A program made the position numbers and the translations under genes. Shown piece after piece: positions 12,798 through 24,480 of a DNA stretch of 64,000 nt. Position 1 is the first letter of the stretch; the number at the start of each line of letters is the position of its first letter. Origin of the DNA: Lichenostomus cassidix (Eukaryota > Chordata > Aves > Passeriformes > Meliphagidae); contig CM039182.1 of assembly GCA_008360975.2 (NCBI GenBank), positions 25,640,324-25,704,323 of the forward strand. The letters are read 5' to 3'. The notes beneath the pieces are model-generated. The model made no database searches. It was not told the origin of the DNA and saw nothing but the letters and a program-made list of their open reading frames with translations.

Positions 12798-14084
12798 GAC
12801 AAAGTGTAAACACTTGCTGCATTTGAGCTATGCTTGTCTTTTGGAGAGCCTCTCTGAAGCCGTGGCCACTGAGCAAATACTTGGAGTGGTTCAAGAGAGA
12901 AATAGCTGTAGCCATGAGCAAAGCCTTTCTGATGAGGAGGGCCAGACTGGTGACAATGGAGTGTGACCCAAAGAAACCCTGCCCTCTAATTGCCATAGAT
13001 ACTTGATTGCAAGAAAATCTGGACTGCACTGAAGATGTATTTTTTGAAGGGGAAAAGAGGAGGCAGGATATTTTGTTCTGATTTGTATAGTTGTATCCTT
13101 TTCTTCCACTGGATTTGTGTGTGGCTTCTTTAGCTTTGTATAGTGTAGTTCTCCAGTAAGTCGTTAAAGCAATGTTTTGGGTGCATAAAAAGAAGGATGA
13201 AAACCACTTGTGGAAACTCTCTTTTGTACCTTTTCTTTACATGTAAAAGGAAACCAAGTGTCTTTTTCTGTAAACAATTCATCAGGAACCACAACAGCCA
13301 TGTTCAGAGCTAGAACAACCTCTTCTTCTGCACACTTCTTCCATAAATCATGCATTTATTTCTGACTTTCCTGGGTAAAACCAAGCAATCTCCTGCAGTT
13401 TTTAGAGGTGACCTTCATGCCTTCCATGTCAAGTTATAGCTCCCAAGCTATTTCCAAGCCTCCCTAGGATGTTTGTCATAGGATAGGAAGTCTGTGGGGC
13501 TGCAGAGAACTATGTTGAGAAAGTGTGTGTTATATCACAAATGGTTTCTACACATTGCCAGCAAGAGGAAATAATTTTGGACAGTGTAGTCTGCCCTGCT
13601 TTGTGTCACCAGGGCATAAAGCTGTCAAATGTTTTGCAGTTTGAGGAGGACAACAGTACTGACAACTGCAGGGATTTCAAATAGATACTGATTTCCAAGT
13701 TATATAGAGAAGAGCCAGTATTATTTATTTCCTGGTCAAAAAGAGTGGGAACTGAAATACCCACTGGCTGGTGAGAAATCATTGGGATCCAGGACCAAGT
13801 CAGTCTCTGTGCTGTGGAGAAACATTCATTCAGCTGGAAGCCATGGCAGAAGCGGCCACAGCTGTGCTGTCTGCTGCCCTAACCCAGGGTCAGTCCTGCA
13901 ACAACAGAAAGTGGGGAGGCCCAGATCCAACCCCATTTCAGCAAAGCAAGTAGAGCTGGGAAAAGCAATGGCCAGCTTGCCTTTCAGTGGTCAGCAGCAA
14001 AGGCCTTCTCCTTACCTACAAAGAAAATATCAGATGGAGATGTGCCAGGAGGCACATTAAAAGAAAATTAATGGTTCTTTTAAT
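12798..14084. other. Intergenic, nothing recognised
   Basis: No gene or repeat family is identified. Overlapping small frames near 13,770-14,060 run up to the CR1 element and lack recognisable domains. Confidence 0.45.
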
Positions 14085-14857
14085 CTCTGCAAGATTCTGC
14101 ACCTGGGACAGGGCAACTCTTTTTGTGTGTATAAATTTGGGAACGAGAGGCTGGAGAGATGTGCTACAGAAAGGGACCTGGGGGTCCTGGTCTGTGACAA
14201 GTTGAACATGAGTCAGCAGTGCCTTGGCAGCCAGGAGGGCCAACCCTGTCCTGAGGGGCATCAGGCACTGTATTGCCAGTTGGGAAAGGAAGGGGATTGT
14301 CCTGCTCTGTTCTGTGCTGGGGCAACCTCACCTTGAGTCCTGGGGGCAGTTTTGGATGACACAATATAAAAAAGACATTAAACTGTTACAGAGTGTCCGA
14401 AGGAGGGTCACAAAGATGGTGAAGGGCCTTGAGGGGAAGCTGTATTAGGAATGGTTGAGGTCACTTGGTCTGTTCAGCCTGAAGGAGACTGAGGGGAGAC
14501 CTGATTGCAATTTCAGTTTCAGTCATGAGGGGAAGAGGAGAGGCAGACACTGATCTCTTCTCTGTGGTGACCAGTGACAGGACTCCAGGAAACAGCATGA
14601 AGCTGAGTTGGGGAGGGTGGGAGGCGCTTAGGTTAAGTATCAAGGAAAGGTTCTTCATCCAGAGGATGGTTGGGCACTGGATCAGGGTCCCCAAGGAAGT
14701 GATCACAGCATCAAGTCTGACAGAGTTCAAGAAGTGTTTAAACAACACTCCCAGGCTCATGGTGTTACTATTGGGGACGTCTTATGCAGGACCAGGAGTT
14801 GAACTTGATGGTCCAAATGGATATTTTCCTACTCAGCATATTCTATGATCCTATCAA
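14085..14857 (+). mobile_element. CR1 LINE, 5'-truncated, plus orientation
   Basis: The element starts within the end of the reverse-transcriptase ORF: text equivalent to 'LHLG', then the frame at 14224-14448 with the CR1 C-terminal pattern ANPVLRGIRHCIASW, QPHLESWGQFW and [14 protein letters not shown]. It continues through the 3' UTR to an ATTCTATGATCCTATCA end at about 14,857. Frames shift repeatedly, so it encodes nothing functional. About 125 bp of its RT end is nearly identical (roughly 96% by eye) to the copy at 56,911-57,896 in the opposite orientation, so the two belong to one subfamily. Confidence 0.93.
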
Positions 14858-16953
14858 AGGAAGGAACAGGGATGTGTCCTTGAAGCAGAGACATTACCAT
14901 GTTTAAAATGGTGGACCATCCAAGATGCACAGTTTTCTTGGGACTGCCAATAGCTGGAAGATAAAGATGTAGAAAATTATGCATTATCCATAATTCAGTT
15001 TCAGTATTACCTACTGGAAATTAGTGATACACCCCAGCCATGGAAAGGTCTTCAGCAACTTGCAGTGTAAAAAAAAAAATCCCATTAAAACTTGATTGTC
15101 TTTCCCTTTATTTCATAAATGCCAAGGTCTATCATACAATTTTCTATTAGATAGAATACTTGTTTTGAGTCCATGTTCAAATACTCAGGGGAAACACTTG
15201 AAATTCAGCAGCTGAGACAGAGAGAAAGGGATCAGATAGCATGAGAAAGCTAAAATTATTTCAATGGAGTTCTGCAGAAGAGACCAAGCTGATGTCTCTT
15301 ACAGATCAGTCAAGTGATGCCTGGACCCAGTGTGAATCAAATCTACTGACGATTTCTTTGATGTATAGTCCCATCCCCTTCTCTGCTTTCCTACTATGTG
15401 AGCTTTTTTATCTTCTTCTCTGTCTGGTACTTTCTTTGCTTTCCCTTTAGAGAGAGAGGAAAATGGTCTGAGGACTCATTACTATATCCCCAAGGCAACA
15501 TTGGAATGAAGACAAGGGACATCATTGTTGAAAGAGAGTAAAATGATGGGATGTAATGAGAAATACACTCAGGGAATGCCAGCTAATGCTCACAGCCCTC
15601 TCAAGGTAGTTTTAGCACAGAGAATCTTGAATTTGTCACAACCAATCATCCTGAAATCTTTATGGTACTTAACAAATGAAGGGTTTATAGCCATGCATAT
15701 TTTATTATATGCTCAATGAAGAATGAAGAAACTAGTACTGCAAAGGCAAAAGAAATTTCTGTTTAAGATTAAAAAATTTAAAAAGTTGAAATAGAACTAT
15801 GGATTACCTGAGTTGTTATTTCAAATGAGTGTCGTCTACTTGAGATAACTAGGACACTGTTCTACAGCAGGTCTTTGGAAGCATATTGACCAAATATTAG
15901 CTTTTTTAGGAGTTTTATAGATCGCATGTTTCTACTTAGTTTTTCTCACAACTAAGGCAATCACACACCTACTCAGGGAAGCCTAACAGATGCCATTATC
16001 AGAAGGTGTAATATGGAGAGATGCTGTGATGGGTTAGCCTGGGCACAAAGGGAAAAGACTCAGCAGAGGCACAGTCAGTGTGTTAAGGACAGAGCATCTT
16101 ACCTCTGTGCAAAAAGAACCAAGGGTATTTCAGATAATTTCTGAATTGGGAGCACCATGGTAAGCAAAGAGATCATCTCATCACCCTTTTAGTACAGCAC
16201 AGAAGTAGCTGGATGACACAATTAATACATTTTCTATAAGGTGCAAATACGAGTGACACTTCTATGTTTTCTTCCTATTATTATTCAGAGCCACACTACC
16301 CAGCAGCTGCAGCTTCCAGAGAGTCCAGCTGAGGCTCAGCATTATGAACTAATCTCACTGTACCTTCAGGCATTGTTCTAGCTCACATCTCTTGTTCTTG
16401 TAGCTTAGCTAAGACAGAAGACTGTCATTGGAGTCTAATTCCTCTGTTTTATCTGACCAGGAAAACATAGGAAGAGCTACAAGACTAAGTGACTGGACCA
16501 ACAGGACCTGCATATGTTGAAACACTTGCTGTTCTGGCAGCCTCTTCTGTGGAATGGAAAAGGAGAGGGGGTTGTTGGATTCAGACTTTGCAGCTCTGTT
16601 GTATGAGTAGAGGGAGGCAAGAGGGCACTCTGAGACTCCGTTAGACACTCTGGGTATTCTCTCCCCCAGTCAGCATTTTGCTTGCTGGCAGTTCCTCTCC
16701 TGCATTCCTTCCTGACCCATCTGCTCACATGGCTGCTTGACTGAGCTTACCTACAAATGCTTCACATTTTTACCACTGAGCTGTTTAGGAGGCAATACTG
16801 CCATTAGCACAGCTCTGCTTCTTCTGAAGATACTTACAATCTTTTTCTCTTACTGCTTATAACTCTTTTCTATTTTTTCTTACTTTCTTACTCTCCTACT
16901 GCTCACTGCTATTTCTCTTCTCTTGTTTTTTCTGTTTAGAATTGAAGTGAATT
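14858..16953. other. Intergenic, nothing recognised
   Basis: No recognisable gene. Small frames on both strands (for example 83 codons at 16477-16728, minus) have no family signature. There is a run of A at about 15,069. Confidence 0.45.
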
Positions 16954-17328
16954 TCAGGCAGACATTTGAGTAGAAATTCCTGTAACAAGATTTTGGATTA
17001 TATCTATAGCCATGCAATAACCTGCAAGTTCCATGAGTCTTTCTTCAGTAGCCTGGAATACCTTCTTTCTGTGGTTTTGTAGGATAACCAGCCCCAAACC
17101 GACATCTCTTCTCACTACCTGCATCTCTGAGGATATACTGCACACTCAGACACATCTTTTGTTAAGCCACAAACACCTCCTCACAGGCTGGCCTATTAGT
17201 AGTGGTGGAACATTATACAAATGTTTGCCTTTTGTTTTCTGGCAGTTCTTGATTTCCTGCAACATTTTCTTGATGAATGCTTTTGCAGTGTTCTCTGATG
17301 AACAGATGTAACACGTTTGTAAGGACAT
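16954..17328 (-). pseudogene. Unidentified decayed reading frame
   Basis: One minus-strand frame stays open for about 124 codons from 17,328 to 16,954, interrupted by a single TGA at 17,146-17,148. The composition is protein-like: a Cys-rich start (CYIC within the first 10 residues), then a lysine-rich helix-like stretch, and in the second half a pattern such as LVILQNHRKKVFQATEERL. Other frames upstream to about 17,500 also contain lysine-rich protein-like text, which would fit a frameshifted retrocopy or an old transposon protein. I do not recognise the family, and chance is possible. Confidence 0.25.
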
Positions 17329-17810
17329 ACAATCACAAACAATTTCCTAACACTCACTAGTTCTTTAAGCAGTTTAGCAGCAATTCCATACATTCTCTAA
17401 TATTTTCATTCACTTTTTTTGCCTGTTTCTCCTTGAGTAGTGTCCCTTTCTTACAGTCACTTGCAGCTCATCTAGTATCAGCAGATACAGAATTGTACAG
17501 TATTTCCATTTTCAAGAACCTGTTGCTATAAATAATAAGAATGCTTTCATCACACAACATTCTCTTTCATCTTTGTTAGTCACTGATTCCAGTCCAGTGA
17601 CCCTTTCACTTCCCTTTACAATGAGCCTGCTTACAAACATAAGCCATTTCTTGCTTTTATCTCATTTGCCTTGTCTGTCTCTGTTCTCTTCCCTTGCAAG
17701 GACAGTGTCACATCCCATCTCACTGTTTTGTTGTTATCTCTTTATTTGGACCTGGGCTTATGTCTCTTTTTTCTTGTTCTCTCGTCCCTTCACAGGGGTA
17801 CCTACAGTAG

Positions 17811-18535
17811 GATCATAGAAATACAGAGTCATAGAATCATTGAATGGTTTGGCTTACAAAGAACCTTAAAGTTTATCTAGTTCCAACTCCCCTGCCACAA
17901 GCAGGGACACTTTCCTCTAGACCATGTGGCTCAGAGCTCTATCCATCCTGGTCTTGAGCAGCTCCATGGATGGGGCACCCACAGCTTCTCTGGGCAGCCT
18001 GTTACAGTGCCTCACCACCCTCACAGTAAAGAACTTCTTCCTCAAACCCAATCTAAACCTAGAGAGGTGTTCCAGGCCTGTGATCATTTTTGGCCCTTCT
18101 CTGGACTCACTCCAACAAATCCACCTCCTTCCTGTGCTGGGGACATCAGAGCTGGATGCAGCACTGCAGGTCTCAGCAGAATTGGGTAAAAAGGCAGAAT
18201 CTCCTCCCTCACCCTGCTGCCCACACTGCTTTGGCTGCAGCCCAGGACACGTTTGGCTTTCTGGGCTGTGAGTGCACATGGCTGGGTCACGTCCAGCCTC
18301 TCATCCACCAGCACCCCCAAGTTCTTCTCAGCAGGGCTGCTCTCAATCAATTCTCTGCTCAATTTGCATTTGTGCTTGGGGTTGCCTCAACCCATTTGCA
18401 GGACCTTGCACTTGACATTGTTGAACTTCATGAGGTTTTAATGGACTCACCTTTCAAGCCTGTCATCCCTTCCCTCCAGCCTGTCAACCACCCCACACAG
18501 CTTTGTGTTGTAGGCAGACTTGCTAAATGGGAAAT
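17811..18535 (-). mobile_element. CR1 LINE, 5'-truncated, minus orientation
   Basis: On the plus strand it begins with the inverted CR1 tail (TCATAGAAATACAGAGTCATAGAATCATTG-like), continues through the conserved CCATCCTGGTCTTGAGCAGC and GGGCAGCCTGTTACAGTGCC blocks, and extends into the RT end. The minus frame at 18,362-18,084 holds the CR1 pattern ESSPAEKNLGVLVDERLDV. It appears to be a different subfamily from the copies at 14.1, 19.1 and 57 kb. Frames are broken. Confidence 0.95.
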
Positions 18536-19049
18536 TCAGAATTTTGACATTTCTCCCTGTGGAAGAAAGCACAAAGTTACGACAAGTGAACATCAGCCAA
18601 CATCATGCTATTGCTACAGATTATAGTTGTGTTATTTGGCCCTGTGAGATTCTTTCAAATTCTTTTGCAATGGTTTCTGAAACATTCAAGTTCAATTTCA
18701 TTTAAGTGTTTAATACAGCTGTGACTTCTTTTCCTTTGTTGTAAGCTGTATGTCACACATTCTTGTGTGGCAAAAAGGAGATTTCTGATTGAAGAGCAGC
18801 TCAGCATGTTCCTGTAATTAATACAGGAGAAAACTCAAATCTTAGTTCAGAAATGCTTGAATACCTTCAAACACAGAGATGTTCTGACAGCTGAGCATGC
18901 AGTGGGAATTCTGGATAAGAAATAGATACAAATGAAGTAATTTTTCCTCAGGCCTTTGCTAATGAGTACAATGGATGAGTGAAGCAGGCAGCATAACTCA
19001 ACCAAATGGTACACAGGTCACAGGTCACACAGCTTGCTTATTGGCAGCA

Positions 19050-19345
19050 GTAAAATCGTAGAATCACAGAATATACTGAGTTAGAAGGGATTGAAAAAGA
19101 TTACTGAGTCAAATTCTTAGCCCTGCACAGGAACATCCCCAGGAGTCGCACCATGTGCCTGAGAGCATTGTGCAAACACTCCTTGAACTCTGTCAGGCTT
19201 GGTGCTGTGAGCACTTCTCTGGTGCGCCTGTTCCAGGGCCCAGCCACCCTCTGGGTGAAGAACCTTTTCCTGATATCCAGCCTAAACCTCCCCTGACTCA
19301 GCTTCTTGCTGTCTCCTCAAGTGCTCTCATGAGTTGTTGAAGTGA
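19050..19345 (-). mobile_element. CR1 LINE 3' fragment, minus orientation
   Basis: The plus strand starts GTAGAATCACAGAATATACTG and continues through CTGAGAGCATTGTGCAAAC, CTTGAACTCTGTCAGG and CCAGCCACCCTCTGGGTGAAG, the inverted 3' UTR of CR1. It parallels the 3' end of the 56,911-57,896 copy, so it is likely the same subfamily. Only about 295 bp remains and it is non-coding. It lies about 510 bp from the preceding CR1, separated by non-CR1 sequence. Confidence 0.92.
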
Positions 19346-22300
19346 TCAGTACATGTCCCTCTTCTTCCTCAAGTGAGGATAATGACTTGGAAGAAAGGAG
19401 AGCTACATAGTGAATAATAATCTATTAATATATTGATCTACTATTCCTCTTCTAGAAGAGGCCAAATGCTACATAAATTGAACTGCTGCTTCACCACACT
19501 GATTTTTGCCATATTCAGGTTGCTTGTCATGACATCTATTTATTTTCATGTCTATTAGGGCATCTCAGTCTAAGAGAGAGATGAAGGATCCAAGGGAGAA
19601 ATCCCAAAGTTGGTGACTTCCAGGTACTGGTTTGTGGCACAGTCCAAGGTGGCACCATAACTACACTATTCATCCACTTAAATCTGTTGTGTTAAACACT
19701 GAATGGGAAATTGTTTTGCCTGTAATTAGGACAGAAAAGGTGCCCCTGAAGTCTTTGTGCATTATATTATTCATTTATTTTTAACTGGGTGTCTGAGGTG
19801 GGCTTCTCAGCTGAATAGATAACTAGGGAGTTTATGAAAAAGCTGTTTGTTTGCATAAAGCAGCATGTGAGTAATTTCTCTGCTGAAAGCACCTTGGCTG
19901 TGTTTGAAAATAGCTGCTTGTCCCTGACAGTCAATGTTCCTGGCTGATTCTGATACATGCAGTGATATGATGTAGATGCCTGTGTCCGGGAACGAGCTTT
20001 ACATTATTCTAGTTGATGACTGCTTAACATTCGCGTTGGAGAAAAATAAAAGGCTTTGTAATGGGACCTTTGAAGTGATTTCAAATTGGTATCAGGCTTT
20101 TTTATTTTTTTTTAAATGAGACAGCTTCTGATTTTGACCATTAAGTTATTTGGACTTTAAGATTAGAATTTTAGTGTCCGGATGATGTGTCTCGAAGCAG
20201 TCAGGCAAGGTGTTGCCTACATATTGTAATTTAAAATCCACAGTTAACGATTTCAGAAAGTAAGAAGACACAGGAAGTGGTTTTCATTCTCTCTATCTTC
20301 AGCTGTCTGAAAGCCAAGATCCAATCTATTTTGTCCCCCCTTCTTCAGCCAATGGAGAAATATGGCATCTTGAAAACACAACATCTTCTGACTAAAGCAG
20401 TTGTCTAATTGGTCTCAAAATGATGAATCAAATGTCAAAGTGCTCTTAAGCTTCATGTTTGAGTTATGCAAGGTGAATTACCCTCAGGAGTTTCCTGCCT
20501 TGGTCCTTTGATAGCGAGGCTATCTAAGTGTGCTGATGGTTGCACCTGATATGTTGAATCCCTATCAGAAATGAAAACTATGAAAATACTGCCCAAACTA
20601 CATCTGTCCTGTATGTTCAGCCCTGAGTACTGCTAACATTTTTTTAAGAGTGAGGGATCAGCTGCTAGCTCTTCTGGGAGTAAATGCTCCTGGTTTCTGC
20701 TCAGAGGGATGTAAAAAATATGTAGCCTTTCACTTTGTATCACAAGCTCAACAAATTGGAAATTTCACCCACAGCAACATCTGTTGGCATAATGGTGCAA
20801 CAGGTTAGTTGCTTTCAACAAGTAAAAACCACAGTTTAACCTTAAGGCTGGATTAGGGTATTGCTTTATGTTGAATAAACTAGAATTTGTTTTTCTATTG
20901 AGATCAGAATATATTCAAGCCCTTAAATTTCCCAGCTTGCAATTCCCTTGCATAGGCAAACTTCTCACCTTCATTTGTGGTTGTGAGAATGAATTGTTTA
21001 ATATTTCTGAATCTCTTTGTGTGGTAAGTATGAAAACATATGAACATACCACACAGTCAGGATGAAGCACTGTGCATTATTTGGGTGTGTATTTAAGGTC
21101 TGTTAAAGTACTGTCATAACACAGATATAAATACACTGAAAACTGTCTGTTATGCCTGCAGCTACATCCTGAAGGCTATCTTTTTGGCAAATTATTTCTG
21201 CAGAGGATTTAATGTTTTCCATAAATAGGTAAATAAATTTAAAAAACACCAAAACTCCCAGATGATCCTATATTTAATCCAAAATCTAGACAGGCTTTTG
21301 TTCACAGCACATTTCTCCAGTCAGCAGGGTTCTAGAAGGATGCCCAGCCTCCTTTGGTGAGAAGACACCAGAAACAATCTGAGATGTGAAAGATTCCCAC
21401 TTGGGCTTACAGAGTTGTCTGTGCAATGTCATGAAGAGATGAAAACATTCACCACAGAAACTGTATCAGCTGGGTAGAGAAAACAGTGTGAAATCAATTT
21501 TGATTTGGAGTCTTATGTTTTACAGCACCTCAGGAAAAGAAGATGTAATTTATCTGCACATGGACTTTTTGCAGTGAAGGCTTCTGCAAACACACAATTT
21601 CATTTGCCAGTCATCTTACATAGTTATACATGACCATACCTGCAGACACAGCTGATCACATATCTGCAGGTATACAGGCTATGACTCTGAAAACATTTAA
21701 ATAGATGACTAATGTAAATTGTGCTAATAGTGCCATTGATGCATGTTACTGCTTAAGTGCCAGAACTAAAGTATGTGCCTAAAGGCCACAGATTACATAG
21801 GATCTAAAAAACTTACAGGGCTGCAGTGGAGAATTACATGTCCTGAGTGAGTCTGCAGAAACACCCTGGAAGTTCCCACCAGCATTGCATGCAGGGTCAC
21901 CAAAAACACCACAGGGGCAGTGAGATACTTTTAGCTAAAGTCATTAAAACCAAAGTACTGCTATAAGACATTTTCCGCAGATAAATTGTCACTACATTTA
22001 AAAGAAATTATATAACTTTTCCAGGTCTCCATAAAATGGACTGATGTAGTTTTAGTTCTGGAGAGCTGAGTTGTTTTGCACCTGTGTGCATTACTGAAGA
22101 CTAAATACTGCACACAAATTAATAACAAAATTAAGCTTTGAATGTAGTAGTAAAATTATTAGTTTGGGTTCTTTTTTTTCTGTTTTGGAAAGCTGTTTAA
22201 TTTTCATAGTGCTCTCCTCTGCTCACATATTTCTTCTTTTTTTCTCTGCAAGAGTGGCTTTTGGGATGAAGCTTGAATCCTGCTGTAGTGGATCTTCTCT

Positions 22301-22934
22301 TATACACTTTGCATTAGCAATTTGCTGCTTCACTGCTCCTCCACTATGAGACAAGCTTTAAGATTTAGTGATCTTTTAGCAGAGTTGAATAACAGCACTT
22401 CCATTTCCTTTACAAAAATTGGCATCTCTCTTGCCTTAGTCACTCAGATGCACCTAAACAAAAATTGCAGCACAGAAAGGAAAAAGTAGCATCAGAGTTT
22501 TTGACACTGGCTCTTAGGCATCTGTCCTTTTGGAATATAAGAACAAACAAGTTGATGCATTTCAAGGGGATTTTTTCCTTCTTCACACCATTTTATGCCT
22601 TTCCCATTGGTTTTACTAGCAGAGAAGGTGGTTTGTAGAAGCTTTCCTTATTGGGAAGCTGTAACACAGTGGTGATCTTATCGTTCTCTGCAGCTTTTTT
22701 ACTTCTGTTAAAGCCATTTGCTGATAGAGGTGTAGACCTGTGCACAGTCAACGATGGGGATGTAGTAACCATTTGTGAGCAATGAACTTCTTTTACTCCT
22801 ATTTTCTGACTTCTTTGCTGGTTTTTTTCATGTTTTTATTTTTTTTCTTTTGTAAATTCTTAAGATATGTTTGTCTTCCTGAGTAAAAAAACTTGTTTAG
22901 AGCGCATATTTTAAAAAGCATCTGCCTTTTAATT
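19346..22934. other. Intergenic, nothing recognised
   Basis: AT-rich with no open frame above 65 codons. No repeat family is identified. Confidence 0.5.
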
Positions 22935-24480
22935 TACTGACATTGAACTTCACTTTACATTTTTCTGCCAGTCTATATGCAAGCCGCTAGTAAATGAAGT
23001 CCCTTTTTAACTTTTGACTGCCATCTTAATTTTTTTCCAGTCCTGAATAATTTGGTATCATCATGATGTGCCAATATATATTATACTGGCACACCAGTAT
23101 AATGTTCCTTCCAGACCATTTGCAAACCTGTTGAGCACCAAAAATGCCTGCATGGCTCTCTATGAGCCCCACTGCTCAGTCTCACCCTTGTGAAAAATTT
23201 TATTTCATAATAAGGCCTCCACCTTCTTCCAGGCAAGCAGAGTGTTTTTAAAGCCCTTATGGATAGATTTTAACCAAACTTTGTAAGAAATTCACGTATT
23301 CCAACTGCACTGCAGTATCCTTGTTTACATATTAATTGACTCTTCAAAGAATTGTAGTAGATTTATAAGGCATGACTTTTCACCAAGAAAGTCATATTGA
23401 CCCTTCTCCAACTTACCATGTTTATTTCTGAGGCTATATATTCTGTCCTTTAATGTAGTTTCTAAAAATTTGCCCATGATGGAAAACAGATTTACTAGGT
23501 TCATGTCAGCAACTATTTAAAAAAGTTGGCATCAAACTTAACATCTCTGGTACCAATACTGCTGTATGTTTTAAGATGTGAAATGGAGTTGGCTCTTCAG
23601 CAATTTCATACATTAATTCCTTTAGGTGTCCCGAGTGAATGTTTTTTTAGGTCTGGAACCTGATTTGTTACAAGTTATTTTGTAATTTTTTTCTGTAGTA
23701 TTTTCTTCTAACATTTCAGTTTGAGACAGATCATCATATTCTTATCCCATATAAAGTGCTCTGGTGCCTGAGCCTCCCTCAGATCCTCCACCATGAACAG
23801 TAGTGGAAAAATTCATTAAACATTTTCAACCTTATCTTCCATGAGCATTCGTTTTACATCTTGATCATATATCTGCCTGACTAACTAGCTGGCAGCCTTC
23901 CTACTTTTGAGGTATTTAAAAGGAGGTTTTTTTATGAAACATTTTTATGCCTTCAGCAAATTGCTCCTAAAAATATTTTGGGCTTCCTTGTGGTTTTCTG
24001 TAAACTTTCCAGTTTTTATGATCTCTTTTCCTCACTTGGATGAAACTTTTTTTTTCTTTTAAAATCTCTCTTCACCCTGTTGTTTAACTGACATGTGATT
24101 TTGTTCCTTTTAAAGTTTTGTGATATTTGTTATTGGCTTACTTCTAACAGGGCATCTTGAAACAATTTCCACACCATGCAAAAATTTCTGCCCTATTGCC
24201 TCTTTCCTAGCTTTCTCTTTTTTTCCCTTTTTTGAAGTCAAATGCCTTTCACATTAATTCTCCCAACTCTTTTTGTCCTATGGGTATAGTCACTATGCAT
24301 GCACTATAAAGTTATATTATGGCCCTTTTGCAGCCACTTTGACACAGACCCCTGCCTGGACCTGAGTCAGTATTGGCTTTTTCTGGTAGGGTCTCTCCAA
24401 GCTGTTGTGCCATACAGTCACGAGGGGGCAATGTGTACAGTGATTTCTAGGGCAGTCCTGAGAATAGGACACAGGAGGTA
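22935..24480 (-). mobile_element. Ancient CR1-group LINE relic, minus orientation
   Basis: There are no long frames, but the plus strand follows, block by block, the antisense of a CR1/L3-type RT domain. In order these are: CATTGAACTTCA (22,943), TTTGGTATCATCA (23,051), a TTGAGCACCA...GAGCCCCACTG block (23,130-23,176), a GTAGTAGATTTATAAGGCATGACTT block (23,355), AATTTGCCCATGATGG (23,468), AGCAATTTCATACATTAATTCCTTTAGGTG (23,599), and CTTCCTACTTTTGAGGTATTTAAAA (23,898). Divergence is high, so this is much older than the other CR1 copies. A 10-bp inverted repeat (23,080-23,103) interrupts it. The edges are approximate, and the right end may extend a few hundred bases. Confidence 0.7.

Noticed and set aside
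12496..13029. 177-codon minus-strand frame
   Set aside because: Half of it is the GGGA/GGAA repeat; the flanks lack any recognisable domain.
16016..16060. Segment resembling the start of an avian LTR (GTGATGGGTTAGCC)
   Set aside because: The resemblance covers only about 14 bases and no LTR body, end or duplication follows.
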